9,673 bases of DNA from Deltaproteobacteria bacterium (GCA_026388755.1 JAPLJE010000561.1:1-9673), one strand, 5' to 3'. Positions 1 to 7,208 are shown, counted from the stretch's first letter. Notes: a model not told the origin generated them from the letters alone. Made by a program: numbers and translations.

Positions 1-687
1 TTGGAATCGCTCAAACGAATTCGAAAAGCCGGCCTGAATCGTGTGCATATCGGTCTTGAAACCGGATATGATCCGCTACTGCGTTTCATGAAAAAAGGTG
101 TGAGCGCAGCCGTTCATGTCGAGGCCGGACGAAAACTCATTGAAGCCGGCATGGAAGTGTCGGAATATGTCATGCCGGGGCTTGGCGGGCAGACCATGTG
201 GCGCGAACATGCGATAGAGACGGCCCGCGTGTTGAACCAGATCAATCCGCATCTTATCCGCCTGAGAAGCCTGCGGGTTGCGGACCGGGTTTCGCTTCAT
301 GAAAAAGTTAAAAGCGGCAGTTTTACGATGCAGACCGATGATGCGCTGGCTGAAGAAATCCGGGTGTTTATCGAAACTCTAGACGGAATTACCAGCAGGG
401 TATCCAGCGACCATATCATGAATCTTCTTGAGGATGTTTCCGGAAAACTGCCGGAGGATAAACCGGCCATGCTGAAGGTGATCCGATCCTATCAGCAGCT
501 TCCGGAAAAAGAACGGGTCATTTTCCGGCTGGGCAGAAGAGGTGGCGTCTATCGCTCCATCGAGGATTTCAGCCGCGATTCCGAAACGCATCAGAAAATC
601 AGTCGGTTGATTCAGGAAATCGAGGCTTCTGAAGGCCTACCAGGGGTCGAGCGGTATATTTCCGAAATGGTGGACAGATATATTTGA
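1..687 (+). CDS. Radical SAM protein, C-terminal part (5' end outside window)
   Basis: The reading frame is open from the first base and closes with TGA at 685-687. The TTG at position 1 is probably just an internal codon, because the CxxxCxxC cluster motif of the radical SAM fold is missing and must lie upstream. What remains (228 residues) begins with the second half of the TIM-barrel core. The motif HIGLETG (about residues 17-23) matches the strand whose Glu contacts SAM, and VMPGLGGQ (58-65) is the following barrel strand. The tail contains SSDHIMNLLEDVSGKLPEDK (135-154), a pattern I associate with a family of COG1032-like radical SAM proteins of anaerobes; its substrate is unknown to me. 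The protein is likely cytoplasmic, with no membrane segment in the visible part. It converges with the gene at 720-1220, leaving only 32 bases between the two stops. The radical SAM assignment is firm; the reaction is not known. Confidence 0.85.
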   Translation: MESLKRIRKAGLNRVHIGLETGYDPLLRFMKKGVSAAVHVEAGRKLIEAGMEVSEYVMPGLGGQTMWREHAIETARVLNQINPHLIRLRSLRVADRVSLHEKVKSGSFTMQTDDALAEEIRVFIETLDGITSRVSSDHIMNLLEDVSGKLPEDKPAMLKVIRSYQQLPEKERVIFRLGRRGGVYRSIEDFSRDSETHQKISRLIQEIEASEGLPGVERYISEMVDRYI

Positions 688-719
688 TCAGTTTCCACCA
701 GCGGTAGCTCTGCAATTGG

Positions 720-1220
720 TCATTTCAGGGATTCCTTCGACAGCACTATGTCGTCGACCCATACAGTACCTTTCCCGTTAATCACGATGTTGAGTGTGAC
801 CTTGTCTGGTTTTTGACCCTTCTGGAACATGAATGGAGTCTGAATAGTTTTCCAGTCTGACTTCCCTTTGGCAGGATCGTTTAATCCTTTCGAGAAATAC
901 TGTCCACCACCTACCTGAACCCACATTTCAAGAAAGGCCTCGCCTTCGAGTTCAGTCTTCACCTTTGCCTTGAACACAAGCTTGGATTCTTCAATATCCA
1001 GCCCGGAGACTTCGCTCAGACATATTGTTGTTGGCCATACTGTCGTGATCTTTATGGAAGCTTTGCCTTCAGTTTTTATTCCGGCATCGTTCTGGATAGT
1101 GAGTCCGATCGACGAGACGTCGTCGAGACTGAGTTTCTTCAACTCCTGTGCCAGGGTTGAAGCTTGAACAAGAAATACGACTGCGATGACCCCCGCCACA
1201 ACGAAACTTGTCTTTTTCAT
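720..1220 (-). CDS. Small secreted protein with carbohydrate-binding-like fold
   Basis: I place the start at the ATG complementary to 1218-1220, giving 166 residues. The frame is open further upstream to an ATG at 1298, but starting at 1220 puts a classic signal peptide at the N-terminus: MKK, then a hydrophobic stretch to about residue 19, and a plausible cleavage after STLA (residue 24). A purine-rich stretch (AGAGAAAG) lies about 10 bases upstream as a weak ribosome-binding site. The mature part alternates short beta-strand-like segments and ends with GTVWVDDIVLSKE. The W-V-D-D-I-x-L ending, preceded by an SDWKTIQTPF strand, is typical of galactose-binding/CBM jelly-roll domains. No catalytic domain is attached and there is only one Cys, so it is not a lipoprotein. 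I infer an exported, possibly glycan-binding or envelope-associated protein. Its partner is unknown. No convincing promoter was found. Confidence 0.7.
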   Translation of the reverse strand: MKKTSFVVAGVIAVVFLVQASTLAQELKKLSLDDVSSIGLTIQNDAGIKTEGKASIKITTVWPTTICLSEVSGLDIEESKLVFKAKVKTELEGEAFLEMWVQVGGGQYFSKGLNDPAKGKSDWKTIQTPFMFQKGQKPDKVTLNIVINGKGTVWVDDIVLSKESLK

Positions 1221-1293
1221 TCTTCGGTTTCTTTCTCTTGGAGAGTGTTCGGATTCAGCCCCCTCGCGAAATGACGCACTGATAAAACAATGT

Positions 1294-1322
1294 TTCACAA
1301 ACAGGGCAAGATCTGGTAAAAT
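1294..1322 (+). promoter_or_regulatory. Sigma-70-like promoter for the 1376-1885 gene
   Basis: TTCACA (1294-1299, 5 of 6 matches to the -35 consensus) and TAAAAT (1317-1322, 5 of 6 to the -10) are separated by 17 bases. This would give a leader of roughly 47 bases. A short dyad, GGTAA-N4-TTACC (1315-1328), overlaps the -10 box and could be an operator, but its arms are only 5 bases. Motif match only. Confidence 0.5.
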
Positions 1323-1375
1323 ATTACCTTGTCAAATGATTATTCAAAAAACAACAAAAAATAGGAGGCACATCC

Positions 1376-1885
1376 ATGGAACAATCAAGTTTGCCGTTTT
1401 TCCGGCAACGTCTCGTTGGAAGAAAGATCGTTATTGTTCTGCCGGTGATTATTATCATCGCCGCGATCATTTTGACAGTTACGGTACTGCCCAAAAGTTA
1501 TTATTTTACGGTTCGGGCTGGAGAACTCTATCTCGTGAGAGGGTCTTCATCCGGCTGGATTTTTTCTCAGCGCTCCAGTGCTATGGAACCCTTTTCTGTA
1601 AAGGGTCTGGATTTAAAAGGCATCACCGGCGTTGCATTCAAAACCCAGGATGAAGCCATGAATGTGCTGCGCAGTTCTTTTCAGAAGCGAGTCCATGAGC
1701 AGAGTGAAGCGCTTCTGGTTAAGGAAAAAGAGCTGGCTGATGCGTATTCCGACCTGTTGAGAGACTTGACCGGTGCAAAAGCCGCGGGAACTCCAGGATT
1801 GGATAAGAATATTGAAGTCCTTAAGGGGTGGCTTGAGATTTACAATACCAAGATGAAACCGGCGATGCCCGCTGCCAAATCATAA
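1376..1885 (+). CDS. Membrane-anchored protein of unknown function with extracytoplasmic helical tail
   Basis: This is a 169-residue protein. Its ATG is preceded by TAGGAGG (1362-1368) seven bases upstream, which makes the start secure. Residues 1-17 are basic and polar. Residues 18-39 form one strongly hydrophobic segment rich in Ile and Val, so the protein is probably anchored N-in with the rest outside the cytoplasm. Residues 42-75 (SYYFTVRAGELYLVRG...) look like a small beta element. From about residue 91 to 165 the sequence is charged and helical, with a likely short coiled coil around 105-130 (HEQSEALLVKEKELADAYSDL). There are no Cys residues and no catalytic motif. I do not recognise the family. 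It is transcribed divergently from the secreted protein at 720-1220, with about 155 bases between the two starts, and is followed by a hairpin at 1975-2014, so it appears to be monocistronic. Confidence 0.8.
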   Translation: MEQSSLPFFRQRLVGRKIVIVLPVIIIIAAIILTVTVLPKSYYFTVRAGELYLVRGSSSGWIFSQRSSAMEPFSVKGLDLKGITGVAFKTQDEAMNVLRSSFQKRVHEQSEALLVKEKELADAYSDLLRDLTGAKAAGTPGLDKNIEVLKGWLEIYNTKMKPAMPAAKS

Positions 1886-1974
1886 CCAACGACTCAATGT
1901 TTCCATTTATGGCCATTTTGGTTTTCGAGCTGTTTCGCAACTCGTTTATGACGGCATGCCCCCGAGTTTATTTT

Positions 1975-2014
1975 AACCTTTCCTTTTGGCGTGATGGTCC
2001 CGAAAGGAAGGGTT
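1975..2014 (+). terminator. Hairpin, likely terminator of the 1376-1885 gene
   Basis: Bases 1975-1989 pair with 2000-2014 in a 15-bp stem that includes two G-T wobbles, around a 10-base loop. It lies 89 bases after the stop. The following sequence (GTTTATCATATATCTTTT) is T-rich but not an uninterrupted T run, so termination may be partial. On the other strand the stem is not followed by Ts, which supports the + direction. Confidence 0.55.
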
Positions 2015-2124
2015 GTTTATCATATATCTTTTGGCGGTTGTCCTAAGCTGATTTCCTTTAATCCGGACTTGCGCCTTTACACGGATTCTCTGGCAATAAT
2101 TTGATGACATCATGAGGTTTGTCT

Positions 2125-4407
2125 GTGAATAGCGCTATCATGGCAAGGGACATCTGCTGTCAGAATTTCAAAGGCCTCATTTCCTATATCCGGCATCATT
2201 ACGGCGAGGATGGGGTAAATACCCTTCTTGATGGGTTGACCAACAATCCTCAATATCTCGTTCGGGATAAATTTGATCCTTCAATCCTGCATGCGATCCA
2301 GCAAACCCATCTGACCGATTCCGCCTACTGGGTGTCCAACGATTTCTCCATCGCGTTGTTCGATAACGTGAAAAAAATTATCAAGGGACCCAATCCCCTG
2401 ATTACAGCGGGTATTGGTGCAGTCCGTGAAAGCCTGTCCAAGCGAGCCCTTTTTGCAGCCAGGTTCATGGGTCCCGTCGTGATTTCCAAACAGGCGGCAA
2501 AAATAAATGCCCGATTTAATAACACAAAAGATGTTATACTGTCAGAGTACTGTGATATTTCAGCAATTTTTGAATTAAAATATCGGCCGGGCTTTCGAGT
2601 GACCCGGAATGTCTGTCATTGGAATCTAGGTATCTACCAGGAAATTGCCAGGATGACGGGTGTAGCGAATGTCAGAGCCGAGGAAGTTCGATGTGTTCTG
2701 AATGGAGACGAGCACTGCACCATAAAGTTGAGCTGGGATCGGTCCAACTGGTTAAAGTCTTTCTTCAAGAGTATTGCAAAACGGGTGATCCAATGGACAT
2801 CTTCAGATCTGATTGAAGAGTATGAAACAACGGTTCGGGAAAGAGACCAGTTGATTGATAATCTCATTCGATCTGAAGAAAAATATCGGAAACTCTTTGA
2901 AGATTCCCTGGATGCCATGAGTTTAACAACCGGCGGGCTAATTCTGGATGTTAACCCTGCCTGGCTAAAGATTCATGGTTATGAACATAAAGGCCAGATC
3001 GTGGGAAAGGACGTCATGGACGTTATCCATCCCGATGACCGTAACATTCTGTCCGCACGCCGAAAAAGCTGGCCGGATATTTCGAATCGTTTTTTCCGGA
3101 TCAGGGATTTACGTTATGACGGCTCTTTTGTCGATGTGGAACTTTACTCGTTTGAGATTGTTATTGTCGGACAAGTGTCTATTCTGTCAACCATTCGGGA
3201 TATCACCGAATTGAAGCGGACAGAAGCTTCTCAGCGGCAGCTGGAATCGAGGATCAAGCGCGCCGAAAAAATGGAAGCTCTGGGAACCATGGCGGGTGGC
3301 GTGGCACACGATCTTAACAACATTCTTTCCGGTATCGTGGGATATCCCGATCTGATTCTGCTGCAGCTGCCTCCGGACAGTCCGCTGCACAAACCCATTA
3401 CCGCCATAATGAAAAGCGGTCAGAAAGCGGCGGCGGTTGTTGAAGATCTGTTGACGTTGGCCAGAAGGGGAGTTGCTACAAATGAAATCGTTCATTTGAA
3501 CCGCATTATCGAAGAATACCTGTCAAGTCTGGAATTCGAAAAGCTAAATTCGCTGTATCCCAAGGCTGTTGTTGAAACCCGGTTATGCCCGGATCTTCTA
3601 AATATCAACGGCTCACGGGTTCATCTGGTGAAAACTGTCATGAATCTTGTAACCAATGCTGCCGAAGCCATGCCTGATGGGGGTGTGATCCGTATCCAAA
3701 CTGAAAATGTCTATATCGACCGGGCCATCGAAGGCTATGATGCCATCCGGGAGGGAGATTATGTCGTGCTGACCATTACCGATACGGGGGTCGGGATATC
3801 GCCGGACGATAAAGAAAAGATCTTTGAACCCTTCTACACCAAAAAAGTGATGGGACGCAGTGGCACGGGACTAGGGATGGCCGTTGTCTGGGGGACCGTG
3901 AAGGATCACAACGGTTATATCAATGTGGAAACCGGAAAGGGCAAGGGAACGCGTTTCACCCTGTACCTGCCCGTCACCGACAAGGAAGAACCCCGCTTGG
4001 ATCCGGGAACCGCTTTGGATAATCTCCGTGGCAATGGAGAAAAAATTCTGATCGTAGATGATATCTCCGAACAGCTTGATATCGCAAGTGAAATACTGAC
4101 CCATCTGGGATATGTGACTACTGCTGTCAACAGCGGTGAACAAGCCGTGGCCTATATGCGCGAGCATGATTGCGATTTGATGATTCTGGACATGATCATG
4201 GAACCGGGCATGGATGGTCTGGAAACCTACCGGCAGATTATTGAACACCATCCGGATCAGAAAGTCGTTATCGCCAGCGGCTACTCGGAAACCAGCCGCG
4301 TTGCAGAGATCCAGCGCCTGGGTGCAGGCGCCTACATTAAAAAGCCATATACTGTCGAAAAACTCGCCAGCATCGTCAGATCGGAACTGGACCGAAACCC
4401 CACTTAA
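2125..4407 (+). CDS. Soluble hybrid histidine kinase: V4R-like sensor, PAS, HisKA, HATPase, receiver
   Basis: I choose the GTG at 2125 (760 residues) because GAGG at 2114-2117 sits seven bases before it; the in-frame TTG at 2119 is only one base from that GAGG. Numbering is from this GTG. Residues ~6-205 form a sensory domain ending in C164, C190 and C198 (RCVLNGDEHCTIKLSW), which resembles V4R/XylR_N-type ligand domains. A helical linker (~225-250) leads to a PAS domain (~250-365, ending DITELKR). The HisKA region carries the phosphoacceptor H395 in GGVAHDLNN. The ATPase has N511 (N box), DTGVGI (553-558), FEPFYTKK (567-574) and GTGLGMAVV (580-588). The C-terminal receiver has D645/D646, phosphoacceptor D689, S718 and K740. 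All key residues are intact, so kinase and receiver should work. There is no transmembrane segment, so it probably senses a cytoplasmic signal. No separate response regulator or HPt gene is adjacent, so its output partner is encoded elsewhere. The signal is unknown. Confidence 0.93.
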   Translation: MNSAIMARDICCQNFKGLISYIRHHYGEDGVNTLLDGLTNNPQYLVRDKFDPSILHAIQQTHLTDSAYWVSNDFSIALFDNVKKIIKGPNPLITAGIGAVRESLSKRALFAARFMGPVVISKQAAKINARFNNTKDVILSEYCDISAIFELKYRPGFRVTRNVCHWNLGIYQEIARMTGVANVRAEEVRCVLNGDEHCTIKLSWDRSNWLKSFFKSIAKRVIQWTSSDLIEEYETTVRERDQLIDNLIRSEEKYRKLFEDSLDAMSLTTGGLILDVNPAWLKIHGYEHKGQIVGKDVMDVIHPDDRNILSARRKSWPDISNRFFRIRDLRYDGSFVDVELYSFEIVIVGQVSILSTIRDITELKRTEASQRQLESRIKRAEKMEALGTMAGGVAHDLNNILSGIVGYPDLILLQLPPDSPLHKPITAIMKSGQKAAAVVEDLLTLARRGVATNEIVHLNRIIEEYLSSLEFEKLNSLYPKAVVETRLCPDLLNINGSRVHLVKTVMNLVTNAAEAMPDGGVIRIQTENVYIDRAIEGYDAIREGDYVVLTITDTGVGISPDDKEKIFEPFYTKKVMGRSGTGLGMAVVWGTVKDHNGYINVETGKGKGTRFTLYLPVTDKEEPRLDPGTALDNLRGNGEKILIVDDISEQLDIASEILTHLGYVTTAVNSGEQAVAYMREHDCDLMILDMIMEPGMDGLETYRQIIEHHPDQKVVIASGYSETSRVAEIQRLGAGAYIKKPYTVEKLASIVRSELDRNPT

Positions 4408-4474
4408 CCCCCATTGGTTTTCGAGTCGCTATCTCCAGCGTCAATCATACCTGGCTTATACAATGGCTTATTAC

Positions 4475-4508
4475 ATTGAATTATCAATTCGGTGTCTCTT
4501 TATTTTTT
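4475..4508 (+). terminator. Weak hairpin plus T-rich stretch after the kinase gene
   Basis: ATTGAATT (4475-4482) and AATTCGGT (4486-4493) can form an AT-rich stem with two G-T pairs, followed by CTCTTTATTTTTTCT. The position in the 92-base gap between convergent genes fits a terminator for the kinase gene, but the stem is weak and the T-run enters the end of the gene on the opposite strand. Confidence 0.25.
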
Positions 4509-4934
4509 CTGGCGATTTTTAATCTCCGCAGGTTCCGGATCACGGATAGTTTCAATGCTGTCGCTCTCGTTTTTAGCCCTCAGGGTCAGCACCGGGATCA
4601 GCACCTTCGAGATCACATAGACCTCTTCAACATCTTTTAGCTGTTCAGGGTTCGGGGACTTTACGTCGATATCCAATTCTTTATAAGTGCCGTCTTTCAT
4701 TTTTGCCAACACGAATTTTCTCCTTTTGCTGATGAAAGTTACGCTTTTGATTACAACATAGTCGGTGTTTGCCAAATCGCGTATCCTGCCGGGAGTGCAG
4801 TAATCGCAGGGATAGTGCTTGCACCTTACACAGGTGGCGAACACGCGATTCATATCGCGTTTCTTGCACCAGAAGTATTTTTCCACCTCCGATGGCGGAT
4901 TTGAGGCCACGGGCAGAGGAATGTGTTCACTCAT
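4500..4934 (-). CDS. Small Cys-rich protein, putative metal-binding, unknown function
   Basis: This is a 144-residue protein, stop TAA. The ATG complementary to 4932-4934 is the only usable start: no ATG, GTG or TTG lies between it and the in-frame stop 45 bases upstream. Five Cys cluster near the N-terminus: C23, C35, C38, C43 and C46. The last four form CxxC-x4-CxxC (CVRCKHYPCDYC), consistent with a zinc-ribbon or knuckle, or possibly an iron-sulfur site. The rest has alternating beta-like and charged segments (VVIKSVTFIS, KFVLAKMKDG, VYVISKVLIPVLTL) and a charged, Pro-containing tail. There is no signal peptide or membrane segment, so it is likely cytoplasmic. I do not recognise the family. 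A strong promoter (4987-5016) and a perfect dyad (4940-4956) lie directly upstream. No good Shine-Dalgarno is visible, because the dyad occupies its usual position. It lies downstream of the oxidoreductase on the same strand but appears to be separately transcribed. Confidence 0.8.
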   Translation of the reverse strand: MSEHIPLPVASNPPSEVEKYFWCKKRDMNRVFATCVRCKHYPCDYCTPGRIRDLANTDYVVIKSVTFISKRRKFVLAKMKDGTYKELDIDVKSPNPEQLKDVEEVYVISKVLIPVLTLRAKNESDSIETIRDPEPAEIKNRQKK

Positions 4935-4939
4935 AGATT

Positions 4940-4956
4940 CTGTAACATCGTTACAG
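4940..4956 (-). promoter_or_regulatory. Perfect inverted repeat in the leader of the Cys-rich gene (operator or RNA hairpin)
   Basis: CTGTAAC-ATC-GTTACAG is a perfect dyad with 7-base arms and a 3-base centre. It begins five bases before the ATG at 4934 and, from the predicted promoter, falls at about +24 to +40. It could be a repressor operator acting as a road-block, or an RNA hairpin masking the ribosome-binding region. The 17-base span and TGTAAC/GTTACA half-sites suit a dimeric helix-turn-helix protein. Which regulator binds it is not visible. Confidence 0.55.
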
Positions 4957-4986
4957 GGTCTTCCTGAACCGGCATTTTAAATAATC

Positions 4987-5016
4987 ATCATAATCCATTT
5001 GAATGCGCAATGTCAA
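4987..5016 (-). promoter_or_regulatory. Strong sigma-70 promoter for the Cys-rich gene
   Basis: On the minus strand, a perfect TTGACA (complement of 5011-5016) is followed after 18 bases by TATGAT (complement of 4987-4992, 5 of 6 matches). It lies after the stop of the oxidoreductase gene and predicts a leader of about 45 bases, so the downstream gene has its own transcription start. Confidence 0.65.
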
Positions 5017-5057
5017 ATAGGCGCAGATCGGCCATCATGTCAGCGGAAATCTGTCTT

Positions 5058-7139
5058 TCAAGCTTTTGATTCCTTTCGAATTCGGCAAGGAATTCCTTTC
5101 AGTGTCGGCGTTCCAAACGCTTTTCCCAGCTCCTGAACATGGGTCAGCATGTTGTAGTTGGATCGAATCCAGGATTCATCATGGGAAGAATCTTCTTCCG
5201 GAAACCACCATCCATATGCGGCCATGATTACTTCCGGACGGATGCGGTCGGTGATATGGGCTGTCTGAACCATTTTGCCATAATAAGTTTCAATCTTTAC
5301 GTCGTCTCCTTCACCGATTCCGGCTTTTTTTGCGGTAAGGGGATGGATCTGACAAATTGGTGCGGGTTCCTTCTGTCTGAGGCTGTCCATCCACCGGTAG
5401 GCGGAATGCAAATAATTGGGGCTTTTGGCACTGGTCAAAAGCAGTGGATAAGAGGAGTCAGGCGCTTTCTGCGAAAATTCCGGAAGCGGGGAAAGTCCCC
5501 ATTTTTCGGCCTTTTCCAGGTTCAGCTCCACCTTTTTGGACGCGGTCTTGAAACCGGTTGACGTATATTTTTGAAAAGTTTCGGTGCCTTTCAGGTGTCC
5601 TTTCCGGCAGAATTCATCAAAGGTCAGTTCTGATGGCTTCAGCACGGCTTCCAGCATGGCATGTTCATCATCAAACCAGTATTCGGGGCTTGTCAGCCGT
5701 TTTCCGAGTTCATTGATGATGCGAATGTCCGGCCAGCAGTTTTGCGGGGGTTCCACGATCTTTTTTCTGGCCAGAACGATGCCATGCCCCAGCCCGTAAT
5801 GGCCGATATCGTTAAATTCGAACTGGGTGGCGGCCGGCAGCACGATATCGGCCATTGCCGCCGTGGGCGTCATGAAAACATCGGAAACAGCCAGAAAATC
5901 CAGTCTGGTCAGCGCCTGGTGGGTCAGATCGGCGTCTGCATATCCCATCAGTGGATTGGTGCACTGCATATAGGCGGCTTTTACCGGATATGGGGTTTCG
6001 TCCAGCACGGCCCGCCTAAAATCGGCGGATGGAACAGTCATCAGCCTGGGAACAGTTCCAAAATGAGCGTGAATCATTTCTTTGATTTTCTCAGGGACCA
6101 GATCGGCCCGGACAAAAGGGGCAAGCCCCAGTACCGATGGATCCAGTGCATGGATATTTCCGCCCGGCACATCCAGGTTTCCACAGACAACCATCAGGCA
6201 GACTAGTGCCCGTGTCGTGTCCCAGGCCGTGATATGCTGCTCGATGGCATTGCCCCACCCGATGGCGGCGGGCCTGCCCTTGGCGTAACATCTGGCGCTT
6301 TCACGGATCAGGTTGGGGTCGATGCCGCAGATGCCGGCGACGGACTCCGGGGCATAGGCTTTGCAGTGGGACTGCAGCAAATCAAAGCCGTTTGTCCATT
6401 CTTGAACAAATCCATGATCGTAAAGATTTTCCTGGATGATGACATGCAGAAAGGCCAGGGCCAGGGCCGCGTCCGTGCCCGGCCGAATCTGAAGCCAGTA
6501 GGCGGCTTTTTCAGCCATCAGCGTTCGCCGGGGATCCACGACAATCAGTGTGGTGCCTTCCCGGAGTTGTTTCATGAGCAGGCTGGAGATTTCCCCTTCT
6601 TCGTTGGTGTCCGGCGGGTTGCTTCCCCACAGCAAAATCACCTGGCTGGGGTGATGATAATCGGCAACGGGATAGAACCCGCAGGTGTGAAGGCCGCTCA
6701 CCTCTCTAGGCGCGTGACAGACATCCTGAACCGCGACGATATTCGGGGAACCAAATGTGTGGGCCAGTCGGATCAGGGCAAAGTGTTCCATGCCCTTGGG
6801 CATGCCCTGACAGAAAGCAACGGACTTGGCGCCATGTTTTTGCCGAATTCCAGACAAATTCTCGCAGATCACGTCAAGGGCTTCTACCCAGGATACGGGT
6901 TTCCACTGGCCATCTCCCCTGGCTCCGATTCTTCGAAGCGGCGTTTTCAGCCGGTTTGAGTCATAGAGCTTTTCATGGGCGTGCCGGCCCTTGGCGCAGC
7001 AGTATCCCTGGTTTAAAAACCCATCCGCATCCCCTTTGATTTCAACGATACGGCCGTTGCAAATGCCGACAAGAATTCCGCAACCCCCATGATCCATGCG
7101 GGAACAATGGGTCTTAATCCATTCGATCTTTTCTGCCAT
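5058..7139 (-). CDS. Molybdopterin/tungstopterin oxidoreductase (DMSO reductase superfamily, formate-dehydrogenase-like)
   Basis: I start at the ATG complementary to 7137-7139 (693 residues): AGGAG (complement of 7149-7153) lies nine bases upstream and the family homology begins here. The frame extends to 7226 without such support. Numbering is from this ATG. The N-terminal iron-sulfur region is C12-x3-D16-x3-C20-x27-C48 followed by AKG, so Asp occupies the place of the second Cys of the usual motif. K50 matches the Lys of the CPKG motif. C141-H142 in VCHAPREVSGLH aligns by eye with the Sec140-His141 region of E. coli FdhH (VUHGPSVAGLH), making C141 the likely Mo or W ligand. The central cofactor domain includes LLWGSNPPDTNEE and VVDPRRT; the C-terminal molybdopterin-binding domain covers ~565-690. 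Length is close to FdhH. No Tat or other signal is present, so it is cytoplasmic. No electron-transfer subunit is encoded beside it. The substrate cannot be read from the sequence: formate-type oxidation, or a hydratase-like reaction as in acetylene hydratase, are possible. Confidence 0.92.
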   Translation of the reverse strand: MAEKIEWIKTHCSRMDHGGCGILVGICNGRIVEIKGDADGFLNQGYCCAKGRHAHEKLYDSNRLKTPLRRIGARGDGQWKPVSWVEALDVICENLSGIRQKHGAKSVAFCQGMPKGMEHFALIRLAHTFGSPNIVAVQDVCHAPREVSGLHTCGFYPVADYHHPSQVILLWGSNPPDTNEEGEISSLLMKQLREGTTLIVVDPRRTLMAEKAAYWLQIRPGTDAALALAFLHVIIQENLYDHGFVQEWTNGFDLLQSHCKAYAPESVAGICGIDPNLIRESARCYAKGRPAAIGWGNAIEQHITAWDTTRALVCLMVVCGNLDVPGGNIHALDPSVLGLAPFVRADLVPEKIKEMIHAHFGTVPRLMTVPSADFRRAVLDETPYPVKAAYMQCTNPLMGYADADLTHQALTRLDFLAVSDVFMTPTAAMADIVLPAATQFEFNDIGHYGLGHGIVLARKKIVEPPQNCWPDIRIINELGKRLTSPEYWFDDEHAMLEAVLKPSELTFDEFCRKGHLKGTETFQKYTSTGFKTASKKVELNLEKAEKWGLSPLPEFSQKAPDSSYPLLLTSAKSPNYLHSAYRWMDSLRQKEPAPICQIHPLTAKKAGIGEGDDVKIETYYGKMVQTAHITDRIRPEVIMAAYGWWFPEEDSSHDESWIRSNYNMLTHVQELGKAFGTPTLKGIPCRIRKESKA

Positions 7140-7208
7140 TGGACGAATCTCCTGAAAACGGGTGATCTTGGCCGGAAATAGTATTTTTTTATGGGCTTCT
7201 CTATCATG

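Noticed and set aside
1221..1298. 26-residue N-terminal extension of the secreted protein
   Set aside because: It would bury the signal peptide behind a charged segment; the ATG at 1220 gives a normal signal peptide.
1186..1653. 155-codon + strand frame overlapping the membrane-protein gene
   Set aside because: Runs across a divergent promoter region and out of frame with the gene at 1376, which has a near-perfect ribosome-binding site. Composition is unlike a protein.
2102..2112. Dyad TGATG-A-CATCA just before the kinase start
   Set aside because: Arms of only five bases and no linked promoter; too likely by chance to call an operator.
1918..4425. 12-base word TTGGTTTTCGAG present after two genes (1918-1929 and 4414-4425)
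   Set aside because: In a window of this size a few repeated 12-base words are expected by chance, and the flanks do not match further.
6234..6959. Open frame of 241 codons on the + strand
   Set aside because: Antisense shadow of the molybdopterin oxidoreductase gene, which has clear family motifs in this region.
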